Numbered from the stretch's first letter, positions 29,490 through 40,508 are shown. The stretch is 64,000 bases of DNA from Symbiodinium sp. CCMP2592 (GCA_905221615.1 CAJNDT010000147.1:940391-1004390); one strand, 5' to 3'. A program made the numbers and translations. The notes: generated from the letters alone by a model not told the origin.

Positions 29490-30565
29490 AACATCCTAGG
29501 TCGGTGCTTCTGCTAGGAGACCCTGCACTGCTTGACGGACGCAGACGGCTCAGACTGGGACAACACCAATTGTTAAAGCCCTAGTATGGAAGGCCTTCAT
29601 CTGCTTGGGTGCTTGGGCCATGTAGATACTTATTTAAAATGCTCTCCCAGAATAAGGAATACAATAAGGATGCAAGATGATTGCGGGCCTAAACCAGAGC
29701 AGGGTCAGTAATCAGGCATCTATATCCAACCCTAAATTCTGCCCCGTAAACCCCTAAACCCCAAAGCCCTAAATCCTAAAACCCTCAAGCCCCAGTGTTT
29801 TGGTGGCGCTGTAGTGGCTTTTCACCGAATCAATAACGATAGGTAATTAAGAAACATCTTGCGGTAGTGTTGTAAAAGCCGAAATAGTAGAGCAAACAAT
29901 AACTCTCATCCGCCCCAATCAGAGCAGAACCTGCAACCAAAACTTAAACGCTTAGCGCCACACCCGATGCAGACAAGTTCTACTGTGCTAGGTGTCTAGT
30001 ATTTCCGTATTATGGGGCCGTTGCTTGGACTAAAGTGGGGTTGATCCAATAGTTGCCCGGTAACCTACACGCGAAGATTTGGCTTTGGGCACAGGGATAT
30101 CGGCCTCAACACGACCTGGTAAAGTGATAAAGCACTGCTTCCCACTGGGGCGTGCACTTGCCGCCTGGACATCAACCTCCCAGTCGCATGGTATGAGCCG
30201 AAATAATGATCACAAAACCCAATCACCCAATACCGGAAAAAAAAAAAAACAAAAAAACGTTAGCCGAACCCTTCCACCAGTATCACAATCCTTGAACATA
30301 AACCCAAGACCCTGAACCCTAAACAACCCACTGCAAGCCCTAACCCCGATGCAAGAAACCTCCATCTTCAAACCCCCAAACCAAAAGCCCTTCCCAGACC
30401 CTTGAAAGAATCTCAAAAAGGAATGCCCCCCCCTGGTGACAAAGCAAAGCTACTTCAAGTTAGCTTAAGTTTGGACAAGCCTTTTTTTGTTGCGGGCCTG
30501 GGCTACGCCAGAAGCGTCCGAATGGCTTTAAATGTAACTGGAGCACCTCTGAACCTGATGCTCTG
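29490..30565. other. Mostly unassigned
   Basis: A few CCCTAAA patches (29745-29790, 30300-30345). Open plus frames at 30079-30315 and 30402-30584 have no ATG near their start and are left unassigned. Confidence 0.3.
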
Positions 30566-30570
30566 TCTGT

Positions 30571-30671
30571 TGAACCTACCTTAACCCCGAAGAACCTACC
30601 TTTTTGGGGCTCCTTATTATGATTTCCATATATACTATAAGTCCCAAAAAAGGTAGGTTATTCCGGGTTCA
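30571..30671. mobile_element. MITE family I
   Basis: TGAACCTACCTTAACCCCG and CGGGTTCA outer ends, inner AACCTACCTTTTTGGGG mirrored by CCCAAAAAAGGTAGGTT. Confidence 0.72.
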
Positions 30672-30683
30672 TACACCGTACTG

Positions 30684-30730
30684 TAGGGGCCGGAATAGTT
30701 ACCTATGCTGTTTTGGGGGTTCGTTATCCT
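30684..30730. mobile_element. MITE family F, left half only
   Basis: TAGGGGCCGGAATAGTTACC then GTTTTGGGGGTTCG; the right arm is absent. Confidence 0.5.
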
Positions 30731-31062
30731 CGAATCCCAGCTCTGAAGCCCTAAGCTAAACCCGATCCGGAAACCCCTAAAGCTTAGACAGGCGCGATAC
30801 CAAGCAAAGACCTGGTCTAGGTTCTACAATGTGGCCTCTTTAAAGTTACATACTTGTAACCACGATTTTGCAATGGCATATGACTTGAACAACACATAAA
30901 GTCTACAACAAATGTATTCTTTAAGTCAAAGGCTTACAACTCCACGGCTCAGAGACACCATGTGTCGAGGCATCTGAAGCGTTTCTTGTTTTTTATGGGG
31001 GGGCCTCCGGGTGTACTTTAGAACTTTAGAGTATATATAAGTTGGGTTTAGGGCTTGATGGT

Positions 31063-31278
31063 TTAGGGGCCTGCCTGGTGTTCGTGCCCTTCAGGGGCAG
31101 TCTGCGCAGGGCTTATGGTTTCGGGGGTTTGCGAAAAAAAACACACGGATCCCACGAATAAGTATATGTCGCGGCGGTTTGAGTAGTCTGATGTAGCGCC
31201 TTGAGGATCGTTTCGCGTTGCCTTCGAATACTTTCTTTTCAGCACGCAACCCGAAAAAAAAAAAAAACTAACACCCAA
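31063..31278 (-). other. Coding-like segment
   Basis: Open minus frame including CVLKRKYSKATRNDPQGAT and DYSNRRDIYLFVGSVCFF. A poly-A run (31254-31266) lies at its 5' edge. Unrecognised. Confidence 0.25.
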
Positions 31279-31851
31279 ACGCTTTCCGGCAGTCCCTAAC
31301 AGCCCGAAGGCTGAGAGCTCTCAACCCTAGAATCCACCAAAGAAACCAAAGCCCAAACCCACCCCGAACCCTAGAACCCCAAAGCCCTAGCCTTCCCTGA
31401 AACCATGCCACGAACGCTATAGAACTCTCATTTCGAAAAAAAACCTGGACCCTACCCCCTAAGCACAAACACCATGAACCCTATGAATGCTCAGGCCTCT
31501 TCCAGAGAGATTGGCGGCGGCAATATTGCACCACCCGAGCTTACCTAGACAGTGAGGACGATTTTGAGGTTCAGGGCTTACGGCTTAGGGGTTTTGGGTT
31601 TTGGGTTAGGGTACTATCAGGGTACTGGCTAGATTCTCGGCGAACAAGCGGGTCAACCAATCTAGCCAGCTCGTGGGCTCTGGCTGTACATGAGACAGGA
31701 AACTTCACTGAGTCAAAACTGAACCCCAATACCCAAACCCTAACACCCTGAAGCGCTTGAACCCGAACCCAATCCATTTCAAGTACCCCTAAATGCTGAA
31801 CCCTCAGGCCATGGAAACTCAACCCAAGACCCTAACCTCGAGCCCGGGCAG

Positions 31852-32049
31852 TTGTACTTTGGCTGTGCTGGTTGCACCTACCAGTCTTCGGAGATGACAC
31901 CCAAGGTAGATCCTACCCGCGTGATATCGCAGGATTTAATTACCAGGGTTCACGATGCGATACACGCTGTCTTTCTTGACCTCACTGTTCAGACCCCTGG
32001 TGGGATCCTGCCTGACCTGTGCAGAGAGCTCACGAAAAGATATTCTTGA
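31852..32049 (+). CDS. Coding-like block, 65 codons
   Basis: Begins in a telomere-like edge and reads YFGCAGCTYQSSEMTPKVD, ISQDLITRVHDAIHAVFLD, GGILPDLCRELTKRYS then TGA. The amphipathic composition is convincing but the in-frame start is TTG, so an exon. A minus frame (31936-32127) is also open. Confidence 0.36.
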   Translation: MYFGCAGCTYQSSEMTPKVDPTRVISQDLITRVHDAIHAVFLDLTVQTPGGILPDLCRELTKRYS

Positions 32050-32059
32050 ACGCTGCACA

Positions 32060-32630
32060 AAAACCTCTGACACAACAGAAGAAGGCCTCGCGCAATCCTG
32101 CGAATCTCGGAAATGAGACGATAACATCCTACATGATCCCGGGGAATCAAAATGCGATGGCTCTTTCTAGAAGCTCCTAATTCTAAACCCTCAACCCCAT
32201 CGACGCCTCCACACCTGGTGGTATGAAGCTGCTTTGCCTGAGGCTTTAGGCATTACTTAAGTTCGTAATTAGCTACCATTGATGAAATAATTACCCTAGT
32301 TTCACGAAATGCAATGGAGACTCTGGGTAGGGTCAAGGGCTTCTCTCTTGGATCGTGCAATACGTTGAGACCCTATGGCGTAGCGAGTGTCGTGACTCTC
32401 TGTGCCCCCCAAGACCCCGAAACCCTAATCCCCGGAATGCCCAACTGATGCCATGAAATCAACCCCAAAGCCTTAGTCTCGTTTTTCTAAAACCAGAGAA
32501 CCCCCATACCCTGTACACCAAAAACTATGCTATGTTGTGCCCATGAGAGAGAACCCTAGACAATGTCGCCCAATCCCTGCCCTGACTAGGCCGAAAAAGG
32601 TGTGTGGAGAGAAGCCTTGCCCTCCTTCCT
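32060..32630. other. No recognised feature
   Basis: Unique-looking sequence with isolated CCCTAA hexamers only. Confidence 0.3.
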
Positions 32631-32633
32631 AAT

Positions 32634-32739
32634 GTAGGCGCCTTAATAATTACAATAGGGGTTTGGGGCCCATTATACTATAGTTATAGTTTTAATAAGG
32701 AACCCCCCAAATAGAATAGGTAATTATCATAATTAATCA
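32634..32739. mobile_element. MITE family F, right tip lost
   Basis: TAGGCGCCTTAATAATTAC on the left; the right side reaches GGTAATTATCATAATTA without the GGCCCCTA tip. Confidence 0.65.
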
Positions 32740-32800
32740 CCGAACCCCGCGGTTTAGGGTTTTTAGATTTAGCCTGAATTAGGAATATTGAATCAGGCTC

Positions 32801-32966
32801 CTAGTTCTCCAGTATCCTACGAAAACCGGACAAAAGGTTAAGCTTTCAGTTTAGGGTTTAGGGTTTAGGGTTTAGGGACGAAAACCGGACAAAAGGTTAA
32901 GCTTTCAGCTTATGCAGGGATTATACTTCCCCACAAAGGTTAAAGGGCACCTACTCTCCTGCTAAG
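32801..32966. mobile_element. MITE family J split by four telomere repeats
   Basis: Family J runs from TAGTTGTCCAGTATCC to CCTACTCTACTACTAAG, with inner AGGTTAACCTTT mirrored by AAAGGTTAAAGG. Here 31 bp of the element (32819-32849, starting ACGAAAACCGGAC) is repeated perfectly at 32878-32908, with 28 bp of pure TTTAGGG between. Confidence 0.82.
32850..32877 (+). repeat. (TTTAGGG)4 insert with 31-bp flanking duplication
   Basis: Exactly four perfect TTTAGGG units. Perfect 31-bp direct repeats on both sides mark this as a discrete insertion event, not a decayed array. It is the cleanest example of the class in the window. Confidence 0.95.
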
Positions 32967-32969
32967 GGT

Positions 32970-33510
32970 TTCAACTTGAAGTTGAATTCTGCTCACTGAT
33001 CTGTCGGAGCGGTCGTTGGCTATGTGATCCTTAACCTACAACATGCGTACAAGAGTTGATAGTAAACCCGAAACCCTGAACCGCTAAGAACCTACCACGA
33101 AGTAGGTTATGTTGGTTTGACGCAGCTCGGAAGCCAGAACCGAAGTCTGGCCCCAGGCTTGTGTAGCCACAATGACTAGGATAGGATTGGGGTTCAGGCT
33201 TCAGGGTTCACTATTCAAAGCCCTATTGTACTCTCGGCTCTAAGGGCTTGTCAGGCTTGAATAGTGCCTGTAAAGCTAAACAGTGCTTTTTCAAACAGTG
33301 GCAGAGGCAATGTAAAGAATAATCAGAATATGGAATCCTATAAGGAATACCACTAAGTTCAGGCCTCTACTTGCCTGACTTCTGAACCCTCCGAAAAGCT
33401 AAGCTTTTTGCCTCCTTATTATAGTTCATATAGAAGCCCAACAAGTTAAAGTCCTAAGAGCCAACCAGAAGAACGCCAGGCCTATGATACTTCAAGACCA
33501 GCATTCCAGC
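32970..33510. other. Mostly unassigned
   Basis: Fragments of I-like (33085-33115) and J-like (33290-33465) palindromes; no gene seen. Confidence 0.3.
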
Positions 33511-33515
33511 AGTGT

Positions 33516-33618
33516 AGGAGTTTCCGAAACAGGGGACCCTAATATAGTGCCCTACATAGTAGGATCCTTTTTATAAGGACCCCCCAAATAAGGTACCCCT
33601 ATTTTCGGAAACTCCCAT
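33516..33618. mobile_element. MITE family B
   Basis: GGAGTTTCCGAAACAGGGG and CTATTTTCGGAAACTCCC arms; centre AGGATCC. Confidence 0.88.
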
Positions 33619-33790
33619 GTGGTGCCAACAACTTCGGCTTCGTGGGAGAATCAGTGAGCTCGGGTTTGTTTAGGGCTTGGGGCTTTTATGGTTTAGGGTA
33701 CAGTGTACGCCAAACAGCTTCATTAGGGATGTCTATGGTTTGTGGAGAAAAGCCTAAACCACCCAGGAGGGTAAACCCCCTAAACTAAGC

Positions 33791-34000
33791 CTAAACAATC
33801 CCAAACAGCTTGCCTCGGTAGGGCAGCGTCCGGAAAATACGCCTGGCTCGATCCTGACGTTTGACATCAGGACGTGGAGATAAAGGTTTATCGTAGTTTA
33901 AGGCTCCAGGGTTTTGAACCCTGTGCTGTCTCTGTGTGTGTGTGCGCGTAATATAGGAGCCTGAGTTTATTGGACTGGGCTTTTTTGGTATATCATTCAC
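33791..34000 (-). CDS. Unrecognised 69-residue ORF
   Basis: ATG start (MNDIPKKPSPINSGSYITR); basic, Arg-rich toward the C-terminus (DVKRQDRARRIFRTLPYRG). No domain recognised. It ends in telomere-like sequence. Confidence 0.28.
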   Translation of the reverse strand: MNDIPKKPSPINSGSYITRTHTQRQHRVQNPGALNYDKPLSPRPDVKRQDRARRIFRTLPYRGKLFGIV

Positions 34001-34199
34001 TCATACTTGTACTTAAGGGTCAATATGAATAGCTGTAATCACTCGGTCCCCTAAACCCTAAACCCTGCTTTCTGTTGCTACCGGATCGTAAGTTCGACAC
34101 GGCCGCAGGGCGATGATGGGCGATGTTCAACTGTTCAACTCAGGATTTCGGGGCTCGGGGCTAGGGTCTAGGGTCAGGGCGTTGGTTTTGATTAAGGAA

Positions 34200-34275
34200 T
34201 ATAGCGAGGGCTCCTTTAAGGGGTCCTTTAAGGGATCTACAAGGTGTAGGGTTTAGGGTTTAGGGAAGCCTAAAG
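34200..34275 (+). repeat. Class X plus TTTAGGG, host unclear
   Basis: CTCCTTTAAGGGGTCCTTTA, AGGGATCTACAAGG then GTTTAGGGTTTAGGG: the same order (X then heptamers) as in the split MITEs. Confidence 0.6.
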
Positions 34276-34310
34276 GGTTTAGGGTTTAGGTTTGGGATCG
34301 GGTTCAGAGA

Positions 34311-34413
34311 TGGGTAGTTGTCAAAATTATGGCCCCTTTCTGGGTACCCTAAATGTTAGGTGCCGTATTATAATCAGGATCCAAAAAGGGACACTAATTT
34401 TGACAACCACCCA
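34311..34413. mobile_element. MITE family C
   Basis: TGGGTAGTTGTCAAAATT and AATTTTGACAACCACCCA. Confidence 0.87.
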
Positions 34414-34484
34414 AGCTCGGAGCATAGTTCAGGGCTTGGCTAGGATTTAGAGTTGTCACGTTCAGGGATCTCCCTACTTTGTCG

Positions 34485-34590
34485 GGCATCATGGGGACCT
34501 AAAGGTTAACCTTTTTGGTTATATAGGGATTTCATAGGGACTATACTACCCCAAAAAAGGTTAAAGGTTACCTACTCTACTATATACTAG
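34485..34590. mobile_element. MITE family J
   Basis: AAAGGTTAACCTTTTTGG and CCAAAAAAGGTTAAAGGTTA; the outer left end is diverged. Confidence 0.7.
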
Positions 34591-34687
34591 GTTTCGGCTC
34601 TGGTCCAGGGAGCAAAAACAGCGAAGAATCCTGTCCTTTCGGGGACTGGGGGCCTTCATATTTGGAGTAGGCTTCCTTTAATTACAG

Positions 34688-34792
34688 TACGGTTGATGAT
34701 ATAAATCCTGCATTACCCATAATCAGGAATATAACATAAATTCCATAGTTTAGGGTCCTTAAGGTAATGCAGGATTTATATCATCAACAGTA
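34688..34792. mobile_element. MITE family D
   Basis: TACGGTTGATGATATAAATC and GATTTATATCATCAACAGTA; interior inverted relative to most copies. Confidence 0.88.
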
Positions 34793-34799
34793 TCATTAT

Positions 34800-35310
34800 A
34801 ATTAGGAGCCCTAAGGAATAATGCTGGGAATAATTCTGGCCGCTATAGTATTTCTCCCGAAACATAGCCGGCATTAGTGCTGTCCGAAACCCAAGAGGTA
34901 CCTTGCACCCCTAGAATTGGTAGTCTAAGGTTTAGGGTTTCCGAGCCTTGGGCTGCGAGTGCGGCTGGGGGAATTTTCTTGAAGCAGGAGGCCGTAGTTA
35001 TCCGAATGGGGTTCTGCGTTGCCTGTCATTTGGGCTGACCAGGGCTTTGGGGCTCAGCTTCTGGGGCCTCCAACCTTGCACAACTGCAAACTTACGGACA
35101 GTAACGGTACAGAGTTCAGACCTTTATGTTATCAAGGTTGTCGGAATGTAAGTATTCTCTGACTCCCTTACCCAAGCACAGGTGACTACGCCACATACTC
35201 TTGGTAGGTTAACGGCAAGATGCCTCCATCTATCAATGTAGCTATCTACCTATCTATCCAGCTGAGATTCTTTCTATCTATCTACTTGTTAAGGGTTTCG
35301 GTTTAGTAGC
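34800..35310. other. Mostly unassigned
   Basis: An open plus frame at 34948-35151 without ATG, and a short CTAT-type simple repeat at 35230-35285. Confidence 0.3.
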
Positions 35311-35311
35311 C

Positions 35312-35470
35312 CCTAAAACCTCAATCTTTGAAGGCCTGCGACCATCCGTGGATCAGCCGAAGGATTTGGCAGCTTCCGAAGATATTCCAGCAAGCGTGCC
35401 TCAGACACCATACTCTCGGAGACTTCATAGTTACAATAGGATTTCGGCGTATATCATAGTATATGTATAA
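35312..35470 (+). other. Coding-like segment, about 52 codons
   Basis: Open frame SIFEGLRPSVDQPKDLAAS, EDIPASVPQTPYSRRLHSY before TAA, acidic/Pro-rich and soluble-looking. No ATG, so an exon piece at most; family unknown. Confidence 0.32.
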
Positions 35471-35925
35471 CTGTATAACGGCTTAACCAAACAATGTACC
35501 CTGCACCATACAATGCTTGTCACTCTTGTTACCATGGTCTTGTCGTATTTGTGCCATCAACAGGCATTATAGGCTTTCTGACTCGGAGTGCAGTGCTAAG
35601 TAATGGACATTGAGAGCTGTGGCGAATTTGGGGGGAAGCCCTGCAAAGTCGTCACAGAGTTCTCGGGGTTCCTTCGTGTGGGTATTGCATAAAACTCACA
35701 AAAGCATTGCTTGAACTATACTGGCATGTGCAATAAAAAACAGTCTGTACCCCCTGCATCCCATTCGAACCCAACACCGCATCCCGACCCAACATGTAAC
35801 ATACTTAGGGGCCTTAATGTTTACAATAGTGTTCTGGGATGTGAAACGTCCCAACAAACTGCAAACCCTAAATGACTTGAAGCCTATTGAAACCCACTAG
35901 GCCCCATATTATGAAGATTTCCGGA
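35471..35925. other. No recognised gene
   Basis: Contains only a MITE F left-end fragment (35809-35840, GGGGCCTTAATGTTTAC). Confidence 0.3.
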
Positions 35926-35930
35926 AACCC

Positions 35931-36044
35931 TACTTGGAGGTTCATGGGTACTTATAAAGTGGGTTATAAGTAAGGTATCTAAACATATAGCCCTTATTAG
36001 GGGACTTATAACCCCACGTATAACTACCCATGAACCTCCAAGTA
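35931..36044. mobile_element. MITE family G
   Basis: TACTTGGAGGTTCATGGG and CCCATGAACCTCCAAGTA ends; a complete copy flanked by TA. Confidence 0.9.
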
Positions 36045-36097
36045 TAACATCACCCGACATGGCTTGAACCATTGACCGCAAAGCGTCCGAACCCAGA

Positions 36098-36160
36098 AAA
36101 ACCCTAAACCCTAAACCCTAAACCCTAAAAACCGTAAAACCCTAAACACGACCCTAAACC
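36098..36160. repeat. Telomere tract (CCCTAAA)
   Basis: Four perfect heptamers then variants; abuts the coding-like block that follows. Confidence 0.85.
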
Positions 36161-36161
36161 C

Positions 36162-36272
36162 GAAAAGGAAACTCCAACCATGGAGTTTTGTGTCTGCCAA
36201 GCCACCCGTGCCAGAGGTTCGAGGCTACCCCACCTGTGAGGAGAAGCTGGGCCGGTGCGTTATTGAATACAG
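36162..36272 (+). other. Coding-like segment cut by MITE A'
   Basis: KLQPWSFVSAKPPVPEVRG, YPTCEEKLGRCVIEY runs open into the left tip of the A' element at 36268. Unrecognised. Confidence 0.3.
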
Positions 36273-36384
36273 TAGAAGCCCAAAAATTGGAAACCCAATA
36301 GCCTCAATCCTTAAGAGTAATGTATAAGGAATCACAGCACTAGTTGGCCTGAATCCGGTTTCCAACTTTATGGGGATTACTGTA
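36268..36384. mobile_element. MITE family A'
   Basis: TACAGTAGAAGCCC...GGGGATTACTGTA; inner arms ATTGGAAACC/GGTTTCCAAC. TA at both ends. Confidence 0.75.
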
Positions 36385-36888
36385 GGGGAAGTTGGACATA
36401 GTTTAGGTTTTAGGGTTTGGGGTTTTGGGTGAGGGTTTTTGGGGGATGAGCCCTATTCCCAAAACCTTGATCCTTCCAAATCTCAGGGGCTTAAAGCGAT
36501 TGAGGGATTTCGCACAATATAGGCTCTTGAAGACTTCATGCAGGGTATTGAGATTAGGGCTTAGGCTTGACGGCCTCGGGTTTACATGGCTCTTCTTATG
36601 CAAGACCATTTGGGTAAGAAAGATCGAAGCTCACGCTATGGTGCCTGGCAGGCTTGCTCAACGCAGGGCTTTGGGTTTAGCATATACCTTAACCCCACCA
36701 AAACCTACCGATAAGCACCCTTAGGGGGGGTAGGGGGCCCTATATAATACCTAAAATAAGGACTCAATAAGTTTTTTTTATGGAAGTATAGTCCCCTACC
36801 CCCTCCCCCCTACACCCCTATGGGTCCCTATGAATTGCATCTCTAAACTGACAAAGATCCTGAATCTGCACGCCTGAGCCTTACCCTA

Positions 36889-36988
36889 ACCCTAAGGGTC
36901 CAAAGGACCCAATAAATAACAAGGTACTTGGGTTGGGATAGTAGTTATGGAGGTTAACATGATTATTGGGTACTTGGACCCTTAGGGT
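36889..36988. mobile_element. MITE family N
   Basis: CCTAAGGGTCCAAAGGACCC and GGTACTTGGACCCTTAGG; interior TAGTTATGGAGGTTA. Confidence 0.8.
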
Positions 36989-37100
36989 AAGGGTCCCTGT
37001 ACCCAACCAAATAGGATATACTTTGGCCTTAAAGCAGTCCCTATGTGAGTACTTTGGGGCCAAAGTATAGACTATTTGCGTACATGGACCCCAATGGTTA
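36989..37100. mobile_element. Palindromic element, family O
   Basis: GTCCCTGTACCCAACCAAAT and ATTTGCGTACATGGACCCC ends, inner ACTTTGGCC/GGCCAAAGT. Related to 47938-48060. Confidence 0.55.
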
Positions 37101-37174
37101 ACCCTGAATGCAACTGGCAGATTCAGCTTAAAGGAGATAAGGGGACCTAAAAAGGAGCCCACACCGAAGTAATG

Positions 37175-37273
37175 TAGGGGCCTTGACAGTTAGAACAAGC
37201 TTTTGGGGGGGTTCCTTGTTTTCATTATAGTACAACATACCCCAAACCCTATTCTAATTATTAAGGCCCCTAC
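37175..37273. mobile_element. MITE family F
   Basis: TAGGGGCCTTGACAGTTAG and CTAATTATTAAGGCCCCTA. Confidence 0.82.
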
Positions 37274-37550
37274 ATCATACTTCTTACCATAACCCACACT
37301 GCAAGTAGGCAACAAACACCCATACAAAGTAACCCATTCTCTGGACGAAGTCCTGAAAACTCCAACCCAAACGCTTAATTAGGATTTAGGGCTTACGGTG
37401 TAGTGCCTAGGCTTTGAAGCCTGCAACCTCCTTAAACCCTAAACCCTAAACCCTAGACTAAACCGAAGCCGCCTCCCGAAACCCGAACCGCGCGAAGCCC
37501 AAGCTCTGATTCGTATTCTCTGACACAGAAGCTGCAAAGACCCTGGCTTG
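37274..37550. other. Mostly unassigned
   Basis: A short CCCTAAA patch at 37434-37458; nothing else recognised. Confidence 0.3.
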
Positions 37551-37552
37551 CC

Positions 37553-37663
37553 TCTACTTATCAAGGTTCATTGTTAGTGATAAGTAGGGTTATAAGTCCC
37601 CCAATAGGGGTTATAAGTATAGTTACCTTACTTATCACCCCACTTATAGTTACCCATGCTTGG
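37553..37663. mobile_element. MITE family G
   Basis: AGTGATAAGTAGGGTTATAA faces TTATCACCCCACTTATAG; outer tips diverged. Confidence 0.75.
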
Positions 37664-37757
37664 GCACTGAATAGATCAAACTGAATCCTCAGGGTCTCTG
37701 CACCCTTGGTATGTCCCCTGAAGGTTTGCAGACCAAGATTCCTCTGATGAGGGCTTT

Positions 37758-37862
37758 ATAGGAGTTTTCGAAAATAGGGGACCCTAAGTTAGCACCCTGA
37801 ATAATAGGATCCTTATCATAAGGACCCCAAAAAAGGTACCCCTAATTTTCGGAGACTCCCTT
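37758..37862. mobile_element. MITE family B
   Basis: AGGAGTTTTCGAAAATAGGG and CCTAATTTTCGGAGACTCC; TTATAGGAG also follows the right end, a short flanking repeat. Confidence 0.85.
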
Positions 37863-38186
37863 ATAGGAGTTTAAAGCTCTACCGGAGTCTTACGGGATTG
37901 TGCACTTGGGCAGCATGTTCTTTGGCCTTGAAGGCTTTCCTGTACAAGGACTTTAAGGACGACATGTAGACTATGCAGGTAAAGCCCCCGAAGCTTGAAA
38001 GATTCCACATTCACGCCAGAGTGCTTCTTTGATTCTGGTCTGAGGGCTTAGCAGGCGGGCTTCACATAAACACCCAAGCCGAAAATCATAAAGCAACAAA
38101 CCAGCAACCCCAAACCCAAAGCCCTCATGAACAATGGAAATTCTGTGAACTCCAGAAACCCTAAACCTTGACCGGTAAGCTTTCCG

Positions 38187-38340
38187 TCAACTTGTTTTGG
38201 GGTAGTGCAAGATTTCGCTGAGAAGCCGTGACACCCTCAAGCCTTGTTCACAGCAACTCTCTTCTTGCATGAATGGGAGGGCCTCTGCAGCATCATGATG
38301 CTCTGCTCTATCATGGCACAGTCCTTGCAGCAGATGGCTA
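38187..38340 (-). other. Coding-like segment
   Basis: Minus frame HLLQGLCHDRAEHHDAAEA, FMQEESCCEQGLRVSRLLS ends in a stop. A plus frame (38273-38494, with ATG) overlaps it, so strand is uncertain. Confidence 0.25.
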
Positions 38341-38639
38341 TCTACTTTCGGGCTCACGGCACTTGGCACACACCATTCTGTCTGGTGTATCGAACTTTGT
38401 ACACACAAACCATACAGGATTAATTACCTGGTCCCCGGCAAACAGAAGGGGACCTTATCCTCGACACACGACATCACAACAAGAAACGGTTTAGGGTTTA
38501 GGGACACTCTGAACTAGACGCTAGCCGAGGCCCCCGTTGCGTAGGCACCAAGAATCCAAACCCACTCACATAAGCAAAGGAAGAAGACCCATCTTTGCTT
38601 GTGGTCCTTTCCTTATTGGCCATTCGGGAAAGAACCCCG

Positions 38640-38780
38640 CACCTAAAACCCTAAACCCCAAACCCTACGCCCCAAACCCTATACATAAACCCTAACCCTA
38701 AACCCCCAAACCCTCAACCCCAAACCCTAAGACAAAACCCCATATATAAACCCTAACCCTAAACCCTAAACCCTCAATCA
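38640..38780. repeat. Telomere-like tract
   Basis: CCCTAAA/CCCCAAA with ATATATAAACCC variants repeated twice. Confidence 0.8.
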
Positions 38781-39090
38781 GGGGCTGTTGCAGCTCCTGG
38801 GAGAGTTGTCGTCGTCGCTGCATCCAAGGATCCTGGTCGTCCAGGTTCAGGGTTCGGGGTTTCGAGTTTTTTGTGCTAAGCGTGTAGGGTTTATAGAGTT
38901 TTGGGTTTACGGTTTGAGTTTAGGCTTTAGGGCTTAGCTTGTTTTGTGTATTTTTGCTTTTTTGGGGCGCCCTTTTCGAGTCTGCACACGGCACCTAAAC
39001 CCTAAACCCTAAACCGAGCAGTTTGTCAACTATTCGTCGCCATTGTTGAGGACTTACGATTCAGGGTTAAGGGTTTAGGAGCGGTCTCCA
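38780..39090. other. Degenerate G-rich telomere-like sequence
   Basis: Scattered TTTAGGG-like motifs and one CCCTAAA triplet at 38996-39014; no gene seen. Confidence 0.4.
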
Positions 39091-39092
39091 AT

Positions 39093-39201
39093 CCCAGACC
39101 TTCCAAAATCCCTTAATTAAGGAATATACCTTAATTCATATTTGGGATCCTATTATAATTTAAGGTATATTCCTTAATTAAGGGATTTTGGAAGGTCTGG
39201 G
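39093..39201. mobile_element. MITE family E
   Basis: CCCAGACCTTCCAAAATCCC and its complement, 109 bp, near-perfect palindrome. Confidence 0.9.
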
Positions 39202-39504
39202 ATGTTCTTTGTTCCTGGTTTTGCATTATGCCTGCTTCTGTTTATCTTGCGTTTCTGGGTTTGCGCTTATGATTCCATTTCAGAAGATGTTTGTGTGTCT
39301 TGCTTTACTCAAAAATTCTATATGTATATACTACAGTTGGGCAATTGGGTCCAAAACGACCCAGCATTATAGCAGTTTGGGGGACCTAATTCCATCATAG
39401 TAGTACATATGTACCCTCCAATTTACCGGTTTCCAATGTTCCTTGCTTCTGTGGTTTGGTTGTTCTTGCTTGTCGTTGGGTTGGAGGGTTGGGTCTTGCG
39501 GGTG

Positions 39505-39570
39505 TATGTACAGAGATGGATGGATGGGTGGATGGATCGATGGATGGATGGATGGATCTATGGATGGAGT
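39505..39570. repeat. (GGAT)n microsatellite
   Basis: GATGGATGGATGG repeats with minor variants. Confidence 0.9.
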
Positions 39571-40340
39571 TTAGGGCTGCGGTTTGTAGAATGCCCCCTC
39601 CCTGTGCAAGGATTTCAGTAAAGAATACAGTAGGCCAAGTGATCACATGTGGACGAGCCCCCAAGCCCCACCCTTCAAGACCAGATGTGGGCCCATGGTG
39701 ACAGAGAACTGCAAACGAATAGACTAAAAGATGATGGCGACTTAAATGCGGGCCGGAAGCACAATGCTCCAAACAAGCCCCCATAAAACCGCTACAAGTA
39801 GAACCCGATGAATACTCAGTAATAGGTCTCGTCTAGTTCCGGATTTCTGCGCGCAAACTTGACCTTTGGATACATGGCCCACTGCTCACTGGGATCCCGG
39901 GTTTCGGGTGTAGAGCCCTGGTTCTACACGACAAACAAGAGTCACCATTTAAAGTCTGTAACGTACAGCTTGTATTGTGCCTGCTAGGGTTGACTATAAA
40001 CGTATAGATGACTCCATGATCAGACTGGGATTTCAACAGTGTGTTTACTAGCGTTACATGCGGGAACCTGAAGGAACAGTATATATGATTGTTGGCGCAG
40101 GCTTTGGGGGGCTAGGGTTTAGGGATCTCCAAACCCAATCCTTGAAGCCGTAAGCCTCATCAATCCAAAGTAGTATGCCGAAGCCTCTCACCCGCGATCC
40201 CAAACGTGTTTCTGCCAACCTGCGACCTCTCGACCTGCTGCATGCCCACACCACACAGCCTAATGTAGGGCCCACAATAATTCGAATCGGCTTTCTGGTA
40301 GCTGCTCTAGCATTAGAAATTTCTTAGGGTTAAGGTGATT
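39571..40340. other. No convincing gene
   Basis: Several 60-130-codon frames overlap on both strands without clear coding character. An F-like fragment lies at 40263-40300. Confidence 0.3.
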
Positions 40341-40466
40341 TTTACACACTGTTCAACATGCTTTTCTTGTGGACACCTTGTTGTCAATGCAGGACAGTTG
40401 GGGCGCCCTTAGAGTGTCCCCAAACGATGCTATATGTCCTAAACCCTAGACTATACCAAACCAAAA

Positions 40467-40469
<3 letters not shown>

Positions 40470-40508
<39 letters not shown>

